Source: Adineta ricciae (lineage: Eukaryota > Rotifera > Eurotatoria > Adinetida > Adinetidae). From it: a DNA stretch of 64,000 nucleotides. The translations under genes and the position numbers were made by a program. Location: NCBI GenBank assembly GCA_905250025.1, contig CAJNOJ010000026.1:124001-188000 (forward strand). Direction: 5' to 3'. Positions 36,701 through 49,117 of this stretch are shown here, piece by piece. The notes under the pieces are model-generated. The model had not been told where the DNA came from, ran no database searches, and was given only the letters and a program-made list of their open reading frames with translations. Within the stretch, counting starts at the first letter, position 1, and every line of letters starts with the position of its first letter.

Positions 36701-38160
36701 AGATTACGGAAAGGCAATTCGATGAAAGATATTCCAGTAGCAATTAAAACATTAAAAGCAGGCGCAACAGAAAAGACTCGTCTGGATTTCTTGTCGGAAG
36801 CGAGTATCATGGGTCAATTCAATAATGAAAATGTCATCTTTCTCGAAGGTGTCGTTACTAAGCATCATCCAATTATGATTATTACAGAGTACATGGAGAA
36901 TGGGTCATTAGACACATATCTTCGAGTAAGTCGATTGAAGTTGTCAAAGAGATGTATTAGGAAAATTCTTTTAGGCAAACGAAGGAAATACATGTCTGGA
37001 TACGTTACAATTAACACGTATGTTACGTGGCATTGCTTCCGGAATGAAATACTTATCTGAAATGAAATACGTTCATCGAGTAAATTAAAAGAAAAAATGA
37101 GAAAAGAACAAGTTGTAGAGGGTGATTTTCTTTTCTTCTTCTAGGATTTAGCAGCACGAAATATTCTTGTTAACAAAGATCTCGTTTGTAAAGTAGCGGA
37201 TTTTGGTTTAAGTCGAGAGATTGATGAAGGAGAAAGTTACACAACCAAAGGTGGAAAGATCCCCATACGATGGACAGCTATTGAAGCAATTGATTATCGA
37301 AAATTTACATCAGCATCTGACGTTTGGAGCTTTGGTGTATTATGCTGGGAAGTGGTCTCGTTTGGTGAACGACCTTTCTGGAATTGGTCAAATCAAGATG
37401 TGATTAAAACAATCAAGAACGCCTACCGTCTTCCGCCACCTATGGTTCGTTGATAGAAAAGCAAATAAGAGCGTGTAACTGTTAAAATTTCTTTCACCTT
37501 TTGCAGGGTTGCTCAGATGTGCTTTATCAATTGATGTTAGCCTGTTGGAACGATAATTATTTGCAAAGACCCAAATTTTGTGATATCGTTCAACAATTGA
37601 CACAATTCATTCAAGTACCAAATGTTTTAATTCCATTAGCAAAACAAAAGTAAGAAATGTTGAATGAGATGAGATAAATCGTGACTGATTAGACGCATTC
37701 GCATGATTTTCAAATATCACGAATGCGATTTCTTTTGATTGACTATGACCGGAATAGATGACGACGTCTAGCGATGATTAACACGCACTGTAAACTTCCG
37801 AGACAACCTTGATGGAAACAAAATTACGTCAGCATTCTTCTTATCTAATCACACATCTTTTGCTTTAGATTCGTCTTCGTTAATCATCCAGATGAACCAA
37901 ATCTTGCACAACTAACATCAGTCACCGACTGGCTACATAAACTTCAGCTTGACCGACTACTACATTTATTCCTCAATCTTGGTTATACCAATCTTTCTCA
38001 AATATGCCATTTTAACCTAGCAGATCTCAAAGAATACCTTGGTAATCACGTGACAATCGACGAACAAAATCATTTGATGGATAGTTTAACTCATCTACGA
38101 TCTCAACTTGTATTGATTTCTTCGAATTCATTGATCACTAGTGAGGGTTACCTTGTCTAA
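33733..38160 (+). CDS. EPH: Eph receptor tyrosine kinase
   Basis: A full-length Eph receptor in many exons. The signal peptide starts at 33733 ([17 protein letters not shown]). The ephrin-binding domain covers about 33860-34700 ([39 protein letters not shown]). The cysteine-rich region continues to about 35205 ([19 protein letters not shown]). Two fibronectin III domains run over 35265-35920. The transmembrane helix is at about 35975-36050. The juxtamembrane KTYVDPHT and YEDPTKAV match the conserved Eph tyrosine motifs. The kinase has GGGEFGDV, VAIKTLK, YVHRDLAARN, VADFGLS and [11 protein letters not shown], so it is predicted active. A SAM domain lies at about 37890-38120 ([17 protein letters not shown]). 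The last residues, GYLV, could be a PDZ ligand. A 51-bp intron at about 35435-35487 carries an in-frame stop and must be spliced. Contact-dependent ephrin signalling at the cell surface. Confidence 0.95.
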
Positions 38161-38798
38161 ATGAACAACAGTGATTTTCCGACGAGTTTAAACTGCCCAT
38201 GTAATCAACTCTAGTCAAAAGCTAAGTCGCGTATTCCAAAACGTGTTCATGCGATGATTTTCTCTGGTGATACCATATTGTACATAGAACAAAACGAATT
38301 TGAAACTCTTGATGTGTGTATTCGATGGTCTGTTGTTTTTAGGCGTCTTTTTCTCTTTTTCGACTTTCTTCTTGTTCAAACTTATATTTGTAAAAGAAAA
38401 CTGTTCAATATAAATGATTCGTGATATCGATGGAAATCACTATTGATTATTTATCTAATGAATAGATTGAATGCATTTCGGACACTCATGACCAGTGAGT
38501 AAAATCAGTGCTGAGTGAATGAGAATGATGTAAGATGAAATAGCATCATGATGGACATGCACAGACTAAATGTGCTATTGCTTTTGTATAGGAATAAACG
38601 TCAGATGACGAGACGGAGTTTATAAAGTGGTTATCTTTCATTTAATAATGATGTTTTTCTTTTTTTCTATTGATGAAAACGAGCAAATAAATAATAAAAT
38701 ATGCTAATGAACAAGCACAAGAAAAATAATTCTTCCAATTGCTATTAAATATAAGAATATTCATAGATGTGTATATATTTACCATAAATAGACATAGT
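38161..38798. other. Intergenic between convergent genes
   Basis: 3' regions of the Eph receptor (+) and the four-helix membrane protein (-). I saw no gene. Confidence 0.5.
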
Positions 38799-39354
38799 TT
38801 AGATGATGCGACTCTTGCGATTTCGTGCCAATGCTTCGGCTATGTACACTGCCATGCCAACAAAAGCAATCACTGAGGCAATAACAGCGCCTATAGAAAA
38901 CGAATACGTGACATTGGTTAATCTCGAAGGCAACAAAAAAGGAACGGATCATATTACTATGCTGATATGCATTATATGGAGCAGCACTATACCAACGACT
39001 TGCGACAATGGCTGCTCCGACACCGAAAACAAAGAGAGCAATAGCTGCAGCAAATGCGTAGATTGTTCGAAGACGATTCAGTGGAGCAACTGTTCCGTCT
39101 GTTATCATTAACTGTTCGATTAAGAGGAAGCCAGTTAAACATAACACTACATATTCAAAAGAGAGAAGAGACAAAATTTCGATTTGAAACTATCGTTGGT
39201 ATCACTTACGTAGAGGAAATATGATCGAATAGCTCATTCGATAAGCAGAGAAAACTTCGTTCAGTGGATGATTAACGTGACAATGTATAACACCGACAAG
39301 TGTAATCACACAGGCTATTGCCATTAGAATGATAATCGTACGTCGAAGGTCCAT
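38799..39354 (-). CDS. Four-helix membrane protein (MARVEL/tetraspan-like)
   Basis: Three exons. Exon 1 begins at 39354 (MDLRRTIIILMAIACVITLVG) with TM1, then a short loop. Exon 2 (about 39145-38955) has TM2 (VVLCLTGFLLIEQLM) and TM3 (IYAFAAAIALFVFGVGAAIVAS). Exon 3 (about 38893-38799) has TM4 (AVIASVIAFVGMAVYIAEAL) and a basic tail, ARNRKSRII. The frame remains open for a while past the exon 2 donor, which gives a false Cys-rich ending if not spliced. The layout of four helices with short loops and a basic C-terminus fits the MARVEL or claudin-like superfamily. No family motif is strong enough to choose. Confidence 0.6.
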
Positions 39355-40395
39355 TGCACAGTTGAACACAAAACCAAACTGCCTTCGATGAAGAATTGAT
39401 TGCCTTTGCAAGTTTATTTCCTATTCGAAACACTCAAACTACTTTAGTACTCAACTATAGGGCACTTTCGCTTTCACCGAGAGATATACAAATAGAACAA
39501 CAAGTCTAAATAAGAAGAAAAGCGAGATAGACAGAGAGAGATGTAGAAGCTTAATGTTCTTTTATCAATCTTGTCTTGTTGACGGCAAGAACACATATCT
39601 ATCGAATCGATCGTAGATTAATCAAACATACGAAAAGGCGAATACATTTCTTCGAATGTAAAGATCTCTCGAAAGAAAATAACTTTCTTTGTTGTTAATC
39701 GTATTTGAACATCACAATATCATGGTCGATCCTAATGAGAGAGTACAAGAGAGATGAGAACAAGCAATAGCGATATTTAGAAACCGACTAAAGCCAGAAT
39801 ATTTTCACGTTCGATGAGATAATCTCCAAACAATTGCTATTTTCGCAAATACACATGCTACTAATCATCAAGGCAAATACCGATAATCGATGTCGGCTAG
39901 TAAAAGAAGCCTTTTAAGAACATGCGTGATCGTTGGGTTCGATGCATTTATAGAGCTGTTTACGCGTATAATATGCCATCAAGATGCTTATGTCAGCTAT
40001 GAGATAGACGAACTCTTCCTTTTGTAACCATGAAGATAGCAGCATATACAAAGGATAAGAAGATTTATTTATAGAAACGAGCTCGAATGACGTAATTCAT
40101 TGTTTACCAATTGCGAGTATTTCTACTTGTTTTTATTGATGATTTAAAATCATTTTATTCATATTAACCAACTAAACATACATATATATATACAAAGCAC
40201 AGAAATTGATTGGTTTCTAAAATATCGCCTAATTTCCTAAGAAATTTATCGTTGCATTTTAATACAAAATGTGGTAGTAATCATCGACATGTTAGTTGGT
40301 ATATGTACATCTAATGAGCTTTCAACAAACAACAAAAACAACTGTTCAACTGAACATACATTTGGACAGAAAGGACAAGAGTACGAGCAAGTATG
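39355..40395. other. Intergenic 1 kb
   Basis: Upstream of the four-helix gene and downstream of the C3orf38 homologue, both on the minus strand. No gene seen. Confidence 0.45.
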
Positions 40396-41469
40396 TTAAT
40401 CTTTGTCGTCGCCATCGTCTGGATCTTCGATAATGTAATCAGTAGAATCAATTTGTTGTTGTATTGTTTGATCGTAGTTTTGCATGATGTCGACAAGATA
40501 GTTGGGAGTTGTTTGAGCGTTGGACAATAATTGTGGATGTTGCTGTGCTTGTTGTGTTTGCATGTTGAGAAAGCAAAATTTTATCAGATAGTTGTTACTA
40601 TGGTTTGGATCACGAACTAAACCAAATGACTGATCGAATACTCCTATGCATGTACCATGTTGATGGATTGTACCATGAATTTGTATGAGAACAAGGCCGT
40701 GTTGGGATTCTTCAACTTTATTTGACTGAGGATTGGGACAGAAACGTAATTCTTGATTGGTTACGTAAGCACGTAGGATATCACATACATAATACGAACC
40801 TAAAACTCGACGATTATTCTCATGAATGAGAGTTAACTGACAGTCCGGAAAGAAATGATCTGACGTAAATGTTGAGATATTGTTCCACGAAGTGTAGAAC
40901 CACTCAGTGAATTGATGAGATAACTGGCTGTTACCAGGCAGCTTAGCTGCTGGGACAATGCTGTTATTGTTGTTGTTGTTGCTATTATTATTAGCTATCG
41001 CTTGACAACCATTGTTCCAAAAATCGATGATCTGTTTGACAAGTTTAACCTAAATTGAAAAGATGCCTTCAACGAGAGCAAAACACGCGACGATATGTGA
41101 AAATGATGTCAAATAAGGATTCGTTTCTTTCATGGGAGGTCATTGAATGTCTGCATACCTTATCAGTGCCTGGACCAACAGGAATGGACTTTTTCGCTAA
41201 ATATTGCATGAGAATATCTCTCCGAATCTTCTTTCGTCGTAACAATTCCATCGCTGATTGTGAACATTTCAAACAAGCATCAATCGCCTCCGAACGCTGC
41301 AACAGAAAGAAGACGAGTATAGAGACATTCACACGAAAACGACACCATTCGCACTTACGGATTCAGTGGATATCATTGATTTTGTAACTGTATCTTTAAC
41401 TGACATTAATTCGTCATCAGTTAGCATTGACAGTAATTCTTCGGCTCCTCTTTGTTCACAGGTGTTCAT
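40396..41469 (-). CDS. C3orf38-homologous protein
   Basis: The start at 41469 reads MNTCEQRGAEELLSML, then LTDDELMSVKDTVTKSMIST. After introns near 41355 and 41155 come RSEAIDACLKCSQSAMELLRRKKI, RRDILMQYLAKKSIPVGPGTDK and LVKQIIDFW. These blocks align with human C3orf38 (SQSAEELLRRRKV, IFKYLATQGI). The second half has a poly-Asn linker (40970-40990), then FTEWFYTSWNN, SQHGLVLIQIHGTIHQHGTC and IGVFDQSFGLVRDP. Those match the conserved [20 protein letters not shown] and FGLIRCP blocks. The tail is acidic (DDGDDKD) and ends at 40396. The function of this conserved metazoan protein is poorly known; the C-terminal half may be NTF2-like. Confidence 0.82.
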
Positions 41470-41811
41470 ATCTAAAAATATTTAACCAATTAAACGACAA
41501 GAAGAAGAAGGAAAAACAAAATCATGATTTGCTTTTATTCCTAGTAAAATTTAAAAACCAGCCCATTCTCTTTACATTCTCGTCTAACCCAAAAGACCGG
41601 ATAGGAGAAAAGAAAACTTGTACGAATATAGAATATAGAGAGAGAGAAATATGAATGTATATGTAACATAGAATTCACAAAAGGTGAAGAAAAACAACGA
41701 AGATATTGTTAATGTTTAAAGAAAAGAAAAATAAAGAAGTAGATCACAATTGAAGACGAACATAGAGATATGAAGAACGAAACAGTCATTCATTTCGAAA
41801 CCCGATTGCCA
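41470..41811. other. Short intergenic between two minus-strand genes
   Basis: About 340 bp of purine-rich sequence holding the ACBD3 3' UTR and the C3orf38 promoter. Confidence 0.5.
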
Positions 41812-44800
41812 TTTATTTCGAGTAATACACACGGTAATAGAGTGTTTTCGAACGCCATAATGAATAGCTATTGTCAAACTTCAGTAAATAAACTCCTTGA
41901 CCGGGATATGAGTGACTACCAGCATGAACTTCTTCGTGACAATCGCGGCGATATATAGGAACAATTTCATCTTGAGGTGGTTTCGGAGGTTTGTTCGTAC
42001 TTCCACTTCCTTTTTCTATATCCTTCTTCTCTGCTACAAAAATTCAAAGGAAAGATTACACCCGTGGAATATGTCAAAGTGAATACGTACGATTTGCTCC
42101 ATCTTCGTTTTCTTCTTCATCGCTGGAATCACTTACATGAACAGTGACAGTGTTTGTTGGCGATTTACTCCATTCAAAATAAACACCGAAGCCGAGATCG
42201 TAATAATCAGTGGCGAATTCCCAAAATATGCATTGACCATCTTCATGTGTTGGGACACGTACCTGAAGTTTAATCGGTTAATTGTATATGAAAAGAAGCA
42301 AAGGAAGCTTTTCTTTTAATTAGGAAAGGCAATCTCGTAATAAGTTTATTCCGTTCGAATTCTTTATCCTTCTTTTCGAATGACATGTCAGATTAAGAAA
42401 AGACTAAAACAAGACTTACTGTGACTGTTTCACCACTGCCAACTTTAATTACAGCATCTTTTTCTTTACGTATTTGCTCTTTGAATTCTTTAACGTCTTT
42501 TCTTGTCCACATGTTCGCCGGAATTTGTTTTGGGGCTTCTACTTTTATACGATAATTATGAAAAGATGTTAATCAACAAGATAAGCTTCAATACATACCA
42601 GTATTTTCTGTCTCCGCCGGTAAAACGAGCTCGCCATTTGCACCAATTACTGGTGTTGTAAGTGCCTCACCATTGACGGCATCGGAGTGTGTAGTAGCTA
42701 ATTCGTTATTGATCTGTGTCAGTGGAAATTGTTGGTGTGGCAGTTCGGTGCCAACTGACGGTTGCGAAGGAATGTGTGTAATCGGCTCCAATGGGGTGTT
42801 GAGGGTGAGCGTTTCAAATTGGGTTTGAATGGGGGGCATTGGTTCTAGTTTGATTTCTTGAGCCACGACCTGACTAGTTGAAGGTGATTGAAACGGCATT
42901 ATTGGCGGAGGAGGGTGTGCCAAAGGTGGTAAGTGGTGAGGAGCAGGACCAACAGGCGACATATGTTGAATAGGAACATTGGACGCAGGTGGTGGAATAA
43001 TGGTCGATGGTGATGGGAGATTCGCTACTAATGGTGAGGAAACTGCATGCGTGGGCGATGTTGCTGTGGGTATATTAGCTTGTGTTGGTGGTTGAACGAT
43101 ATTGAGTGAAGTTGGTGGTGATACCGAGTTCATTGCTGGTGGCGGAATTATATTCGCTGCTGGTGGAGGGATCATTGTCATCGGTGGTGGCAATACCTCG
43201 GCATTCGTTGGTGTTAATGGTGATGAGGATTGTCCCATTGATGGTATCACATTTTCCGCTGGCGGTCGCTGTTCTGTATTCATCTTCTTAAAAGCAAATT
43301 CAATTTAACTTTCGCAATTAGAAAAAATAGAGTCATACATTCTGAAACTGTTGTTGTTGATCAATTAATTGTTGTTGATAGACTTGTTCCATGTACTGTT
43401 GAAAATGTTGCTCTTGCAGTTGTCGAATTAATTCTTCTTGCTAAAATTAGACTTCCGTCATGAACATCTCCAAATTCACTAGATATACTGACTGCTTGTT
43501 TGTTGTCTTTGTATTGTTGTTCGGCGTACGCTTTGAACTGCGAATACGTTTGTTGACTGAGTACGTCTTGGATTTGCTTTCTGAAATAGTATTCATTTTC
43601 GAAAAGGACTCGCTTTGGAAAGCAAATTTACCTTTGAAAATCTTCTCGTTTCTTCTGCTGCTTCTCTAAACGTGAATAATGTGCTAATTCGTATTGTCTG
43701 ACGCGTTCAGCTTGTTCTTCTAATTCACGGCGAGTTTCATCGTTGCTTCTAGATGGGAAAACGATTGTTTTAAATACTCAAAGATAATTTCCTTCTCTGT
43801 AAAAAAAAAGGTGCTGTGTTCACAAACACGTTATCAATATGATTAAATATGTAACTTCTGGTTTGTTGAGAAATTTAATTAAGAAACGGAATGAACAAGA
43901 GACGTTAAAGGAAAACTATATATGTGTGTGTGTGCGAGCTATCTTATGTTCATAATTTTGACGAATAGGAAAGCAATTTGCTTAACTTTCTTTTTTCCTT
44001 CGCGTTGAAGAACAACAACCGACGTGACAGAAACAAAGAAAAAAGATGAAGAAGAAAACTCGAAGCTCAGAGAAAATCTTCATCTTTCTTCTCTTACACT
44101 TTATTTCCTTTGAAGCAGATTAATTCCAGATGCAAGTATATTATGGCAGATTCGCGAGGAGCAGCTCTGTCTACATTATTTTCTTTCATTTTGAGCTCAT
44201 CGACTGAGAGAAAGAGTAAAAAACGGCCGCTCAAACCAAGAAGATAATGAATGCAAAAAAAAAAACTAGACAGATAATAACACGGACGTACAAAGAATAA
44301 AAGGGCGAATCTTATCATTGGCTTCCGACAGGTATGGCAGAAGAGAGAAGAAAAACTGACGAGATGTCGAGGTATTCAAAGAGTCTATTATTTGAGAAAA
44401 TTTTCCAGCTGAAAACTTTCAAATAAATTTGCAGTTAAGATGATGAACAAAAACTTGCTTTTCTTTTTCTTACCCGATCTGATGTGGCGCGTCACTTGCA
44501 ATCTGTTGCGATATGATATAAGATCGAAACGATGCACATCGCTCTAATAATAATTTCACATACTCTTCCATTGCTTGTTCTTTTGACATATCTCCTAAGG
44601 CAATCCATGCTTGTCTTTCGAAAAAAAAGAGAGGAAAAAAATTTCATCAGAAAACCAAATGATAATTCACTCACTTCCGATCATTTCCAACGACATCAAG
44701 AAATCCGACATCTTGTGTATGAGATGCATTCCATTTACCTATTTTCGTTTGCTTCGACAACGCTATCAAACGTATGTTATCGCCGTACTTTAATTGAACA

Positions 44801-45104
44801 TCGCTACTTCCTTGTTTTTCTACAAGAAAACGTCAACGTCTGATATTTGGTACTTCGCCGAGTCGAAAATACCTTTTAGAAATTGTCTAGCCATATAAAA
44901 TAATTTTTCGAGCGAAAAGCCAAATTGATCCGGAAGATTTTCTGATTGTAACGCTTCTTTCATAGTGGTTTTCGTCGTACTAGGTGGCGGTACGATATTA
45001 ATTTGACCTAAACAGTTTCCGGCGAGAATTTCATCATAATATAATGCCATGCATGTACGAAGTAGAGTTGACCGGTCGACTGTGATGGGATGAGGCGACG
45101 ACAC
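41812..45104 (-). CDS. ACBD3: Golgi resident protein ACBD3 (GCP60)
   Basis: The start at 45104 leads to [18 protein letters not shown], then, after an intron, [18 protein letters not shown] and [30 protein letters not shown]. This is the acyl-CoA-binding domain with its conserved GN(D)..AW..LG block. A charged/Gln-rich coiled region follows (about 43760-43320), then a long Pro-rich segment (43283-42600) with repeated IPPPA units. The GOLD domain spans about 42530-41812 ([44 protein letters not shown]). It ends [43 protein letters not shown]3 scaffolds giantin/golgin, PI4KB and other proteins at the Golgi. The roughly 230-residue Pro-rich insert between the coil and GOLD is larger than in vertebrate ACBD3. 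Confidence 0.93.
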
Positions 45105-45899
45105 AAAACGCGTCGAGAGACCAATGGATGGACCAATGAGATAACCAATAAGAAAAAATGTTGCTGTCGGAGGTTAAATATTGATTGTCATGTCGACTAA
45201 TTAGTTCTCATTGGCTTACAGTGCGTTTCGTTTTATGGGTGAGTATATCTCAGGGAGAAGAGAAAAGAGAACGAAAGAGCGAAGAGATCTCGAAAATGAT
45301 GGTGTACATTTTGTTTTGCCTACATGAAAATTATGGAGAAATGAAGGACAGAAAGAAAGTGTAACTCGATAGAGAGCAATACAAAAGATGAAACTCGTAA
45401 TGAGATGTAAAATTCACTACTGAAAACGAAATGTCACGAATAATCATAATCTTGAATGTATAATAAACTTCTTGCAAATGTCAGTGTAGCACCCAAGTGT
45501 TCAGAATAAACCAGGGGAAGAATTTGAACCAGTTGTGTAATTGTGTTTTTTCATTGTGTGTCACGAACGCAAATGTATCCTTGATGTTTATTGAAAAATA
45601 TCAAAATAAGTATGACAGTATACTTTAGCGGCTAACTCGTGATTACCTTTTGTCCTTCAACTTAATTATGAAGTTTATTTTTTTGTTATTTTCCACTCGA
45701 ACTATGACAGATATTGCACGAATATAACTGTCTTCACCATTGCTTACGAGTTCGAATGAGAAGGGGTGTGAAACAAGTCATATTGTTATGTTGTTTTCAA
45801 TAACTAATTGCGTGCTTCGATCTGTGTAACATATAAAATGGGAACGGATATGACTTTCAACAGTGCATTATTATCCATAATCTTATTATTTATCATAAA
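45105..45899. other. Divergent intergenic region ACBD3 / LPMO
   Basis: About 0.8 kb that should hold both promoters. A possible TATA-like element (TATAAAATG) lies near 45831, about 65 bp upstream of the LPMO start. No gene. Confidence 0.45.
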
Positions 45900-46967
45900 A
45901 TGCTACGATTTGGGTCTCTTTTTTGTTGTTTACAATGTTTGTATCTGATTGGACAAGTTTGTGGACACGGTTATCTCGCTGACCCACCAGCGCGTAGTTC
46001 GGCATGGCTATTCGATAAGACGTTCGATCAGTGCTGTCGATACTATAACCATGCACAGATGTTCTGTGGAGGAGCGTATCGTCAGTGGACTGTGAATGGT
46101 AAATACCATGCCATCTCGACAATATCTTAGAAATCTTGTACATTTATAGGTGGTAAATGTTCTATCTGTGGAGAAGCATATGATCTCAAAGACAAACTAT
46201 TCGATCTGGGTGGTAAAATGTATTTGGGCAAAATTGTACGGACATATACTCAAGGTGCTACAATACCGGTGACAGTTATCGTAAGTTCACTCGAATAGCG
46301 AATACACTTGTATCTCTCTTTTGTTTTTAAGTTAACAGCAAATCATTTAGGCGTGTTTGAATTTCGTGTCTGTAATATCGACAATGATCCAAATCAGGAT
46401 GCTACACAAGCATGTTTGAATTTAAACCTTTTGAATGTCACCATTGAGACGTCACCAACAGGTGTCGATCGCGAATCAACGCAGTATCCAGTTAGTCGAT
46501 TGGCAGCGACTGTACATTTGAATGTTACACTTCCCCCAAATCTCGTGTGCAAACATTGTGTCTTTCAATGGAAATATCGAACAGGTAACAGTTGGGGCTC
46601 GTCGAATGGCAAAGCATGTCTTGGTTGTGGACGAGAAAACGAAGAGTTCTACGGTTGCTCGGATATAGCCATTAGAAGTGCGAACGAATCTGCTCAAATC
46701 GAAAGAGCAGAAGCAGCTACCAAATCATCTAATATGACAGTACCAACTTCAGCACCAATCGCGCAAACAACGGCAGTATCCGAAGTATCTCTGCGAAAAT
46801 GTCGCTCAGCAGCAACATTCAGCGAAACATTTGATTTAAGCTCGATCATGAATAGATATTGTGAAACAGTTTGTTCCGAAAATTGTTCTTCGGACAAAAT
46901 ACTTGGCAATTCAGTGCTTTACGAAGCGTGCGTAGCCACATGCGGTAAATTATGTGTTTGCGAGTAA
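45900..46967 (+). CDS. AA15 lytic polysaccharide monooxygenase (secreted, copper-dependent)
   Basis: Exons 45900-46098, 46150-46280 and 46332-46967 join to about 321 residues. The signal peptide ends in GQVCG, so the mature protein begins with His (HGYLADPPARSSAW). A free N-terminal His is required for the copper histidine brace. The second brace His is in LTANHLGVFEF. The conserved FCGG...QW..NGGKCSICGEAYD block, PNLVCKHCVFQWKYRTGNSWG and FYGCSDIAIR are all present. FYGC supplies the axial aromatic. A Ser/Thr linker and a Cys-rich tail (about residues 255-321, CETVCSENCSSDK...CVATCGKLC) follow and may be a small binding module. AA15 enzymes oxidatively cleave chitin or cellulose in invertebrates. 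An AATAAA lies at 47078-47083. The substrate is unproven. Confidence 0.9.
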
Positions 46968-47898
46968 ATACAATGTATCAATTGCAAAGGACATTTTAGT
47001 ACATATGTATAAATGCATTTTTTTTGCACCGAAACGCGTTCTGTACACTGTTAAATTGTTTTTACATTTTTATTCGCAATAAATCTATCAACTTACTCAT
47101 ACATCTCCGAACATAAATCATCAATTGCGTAAAGGGGTGGATATGGGCGTGAATTGAAAATAGATACATTTCTCTCACGTTCACACGTATACATTGAAGA
47201 CTTTTTAAGTAGCGTCATTTTTCTTGGTTTCTGTGGAAACTAACGTGCATATTCTAATCAAATTGCTCAGTGATCTCGTTCATGTAAGGATATCCATGTA
47301 TTGTTGTGATGAAATTTTAATGAGAAATCGTATCAGTCTAGAGTGCAAAAGAAGCTTCGTGAGAAAGAACACATGCTCATTAGACATGCGATCTTCCGGA
47401 AACAGAATCTCTACATTTCATCGATATGCTTGAGTACATTCTAAGGGTAAGTCGAGCAAAATTGCGATGCATTCTTTGAAATCAATAGAATAGTCCATGT
47501 ATTTGTTGAGCAATAGACTTGTTTACTTTCCTAAGGAATTTTTTCCTGCCACTGTTTACCTCTGTGATCAATATTTTCCTATCGCTAGCTCCGACATCAG
47601 ACGTCAACAAACGATTGAATAAAACTGAAGTTTCTTCCTCCGATAAGACCATTCTATTGTTTGAAGCGGAAACTTACAAACAACGTTTGCCATTGCCGGC
47701 TACTGTAAGTAAACTTTTTCTCAACTAATTCTCCAGTCGTATCTGGCATGTAGTTAAGAGCTATTAGAAAGCATACCGTTCGTTCGAATGTCATACACGA
47801 TTGGGGCTGTGAATTAAGACTCGTAACCCGATAAAGATATTTATTAGTTTTCTTTTTTCTTCGGCAAAAAAAATCAGGAAATATACATGAAAGACAAG
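46968..47898. other. Intergenic between convergent genes, with possible orphan exon
   Basis: Contains the LPMO polyadenylation signal at 47078-47083. A segment at about 47590-47704 is bounded by an acceptor-like CTAG and a donor-like GTAAGT. It reads PTSDVNKRLNKTEVSSSDK..., but no adjoining exon was found, so I do not call a gene. Confidence 0.35.
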
Positions 47899-48780
47899 TT
47901 AAATTGATGGATAAGTTCTTTGGAATGTGGGGATTTGTATAAGATTTGTAACCAACCGATCGATCGACTGGTCTGCATCATTGTCAATTAGCAGTGTCGG
48001 TGGGTAATAGAGTGACAGTTGAGGAAATAACGTGCGAAGTAATGTCCAAACATTACTGCGTAGTGTTGTGAGACTAGTTTGATGTGAACATGGCGAACGC
48101 TCGGAGTTATCTATTGAGCAGCTACTATTCGGACGGGAAATCTGCGCTTTACTAGAAAGAAATCAAATGCGATTGATATCAAAAGCTCTCGCAACTTACA
48201 CGAGGGATTTTTTTTCATCAGGCATAAGAATTTTATCAGTTAGGAAGCATGTCGAAAACGTCGATTTAGGATTGCTTAATTTATCAACATCATCATCTTT
48301 GTCTATTTTTATCAATGTTGTGTCCAGCCGAGGTCGTTTTGTTTCTGACAGCATCAAACGAGATATACTGTGCTGCCGTTCATGCTTCGACATATGTCTG
48401 TGAAAGAACGAGGGAAAAACATAGTTAAAAAAGAAATTCATTTCAGTGCAAACTTGCCAACCTTATGTTAATGGTTGAGTAATTACATTTTTGACAACGG
48501 ATAACGCGGTTATTTAAATGACATCTCTAAAAGAAAAGAAAATCTTGACGACAAACGCGAAAATTAAGTGAATGTGAATTACAATATGACAATCATATTT
48601 GGATTTTAATAATGTCGCGTACGAACACAGATGACACTGTCGAACATTGACACCTAGCTCGCCGTGTTCTTGGAAGAGATGTTCGCGAAAATTGTTGATG
48701 TCTTTGAATGTTCGAGTACATTGACTGCATATGTGAGGTAATTTCGATGATTCATTGACAGATGATCTTCGCGCGAACAT
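47899..48780 (-). CDS. C2H2 zinc-finger protein (three fingers)
   Basis: The ATG at 48780 is used; the open frame upstream begins only with GTG. Finger 1 is CSQCTRTFKDINNFREHLFQ with a final EH. Finger 2 is CHLCSYATLLKSKYDCHIRC with a final H, split by an intron near 48535-48585. Finger 3 is CQKCNYSTINIRHMSKHERQ with a final H, also split by an intron. All three keep C-x2-C-x12-H-x3/4-H spacing. The downstream region is basic then acidic (SETKRPRLDTT, KIDKDDDVDK). The last exon (about 48135-47899) reads SLTTLRSNVWTLLRTLFPQLSL. The paired SYAT/NYST fingers resemble the divergent fingers of ZNF/REST-type nuclear regulators. The target is unknown. Confidence 0.7.
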
Positions 48781-48922
48781 AGGGAAAAGAAAATTCACTT
48801 TGATTAATTGAATAATCGACTTACGAGAGCGGTTTTTCTATTACGAGAGAATTCATTGATGGAACAAATCAGTACTTAGCATGAACTAGAATAAAAAACG
48901 AAAAACTTCAATATCGATGTCG

Positions 48923-49117
48923 TCAAACGAACCTGTTCATCGGTTTTTTGCTTTTGGCATTCGTTAAAACAAATAGCTTCGCACGCTTTCCCCTTTCTTT
49001 GTCACTTTGATTAGCGTCGGCAAATGTGGTCAGACTAAGCAATATATTGACGAAGACGATGACGACGATTACTATTTTTACATAATTTCTTGCGTATTGT
49101 TTTATGTCAATAGACAT
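48923..49117 (-). CDS. Possible small secreted peptide
   Basis: A 64-codon frame with a strong signal peptide (IVIVVIVFVNILLSLTTFADA). A basic tail with KERGKR follows, a possible dibasic cleavage site, and the end is MNRFV. It may be a first exon: a GT occurs just after AACAG near 48926. Size and strand context make this tentative. It lies upstream of the zinc-finger gene on the same strand but seems unrelated. Confidence 0.3.
   Translation of the reverse strand: MSIDIKQYARNYVKIVIVVIVFVNILLSLTTFADANQSDKERGKRAKLFVLTNAKSKKPMNRFV

Noticed and set aside
39920-39960. Possible tRNA B-box (GGTTCGATGC)
   Set aside because: No matching A-box, acceptor stem or cloverleaf could be drawn around it.
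43102-43308. Gly/Val-rich plus-strand ORFs
   Set aside because: They are antisense to the Pro-rich ACBD3 segment; codons for Pro read backwards give Gly/Trp-rich frames.
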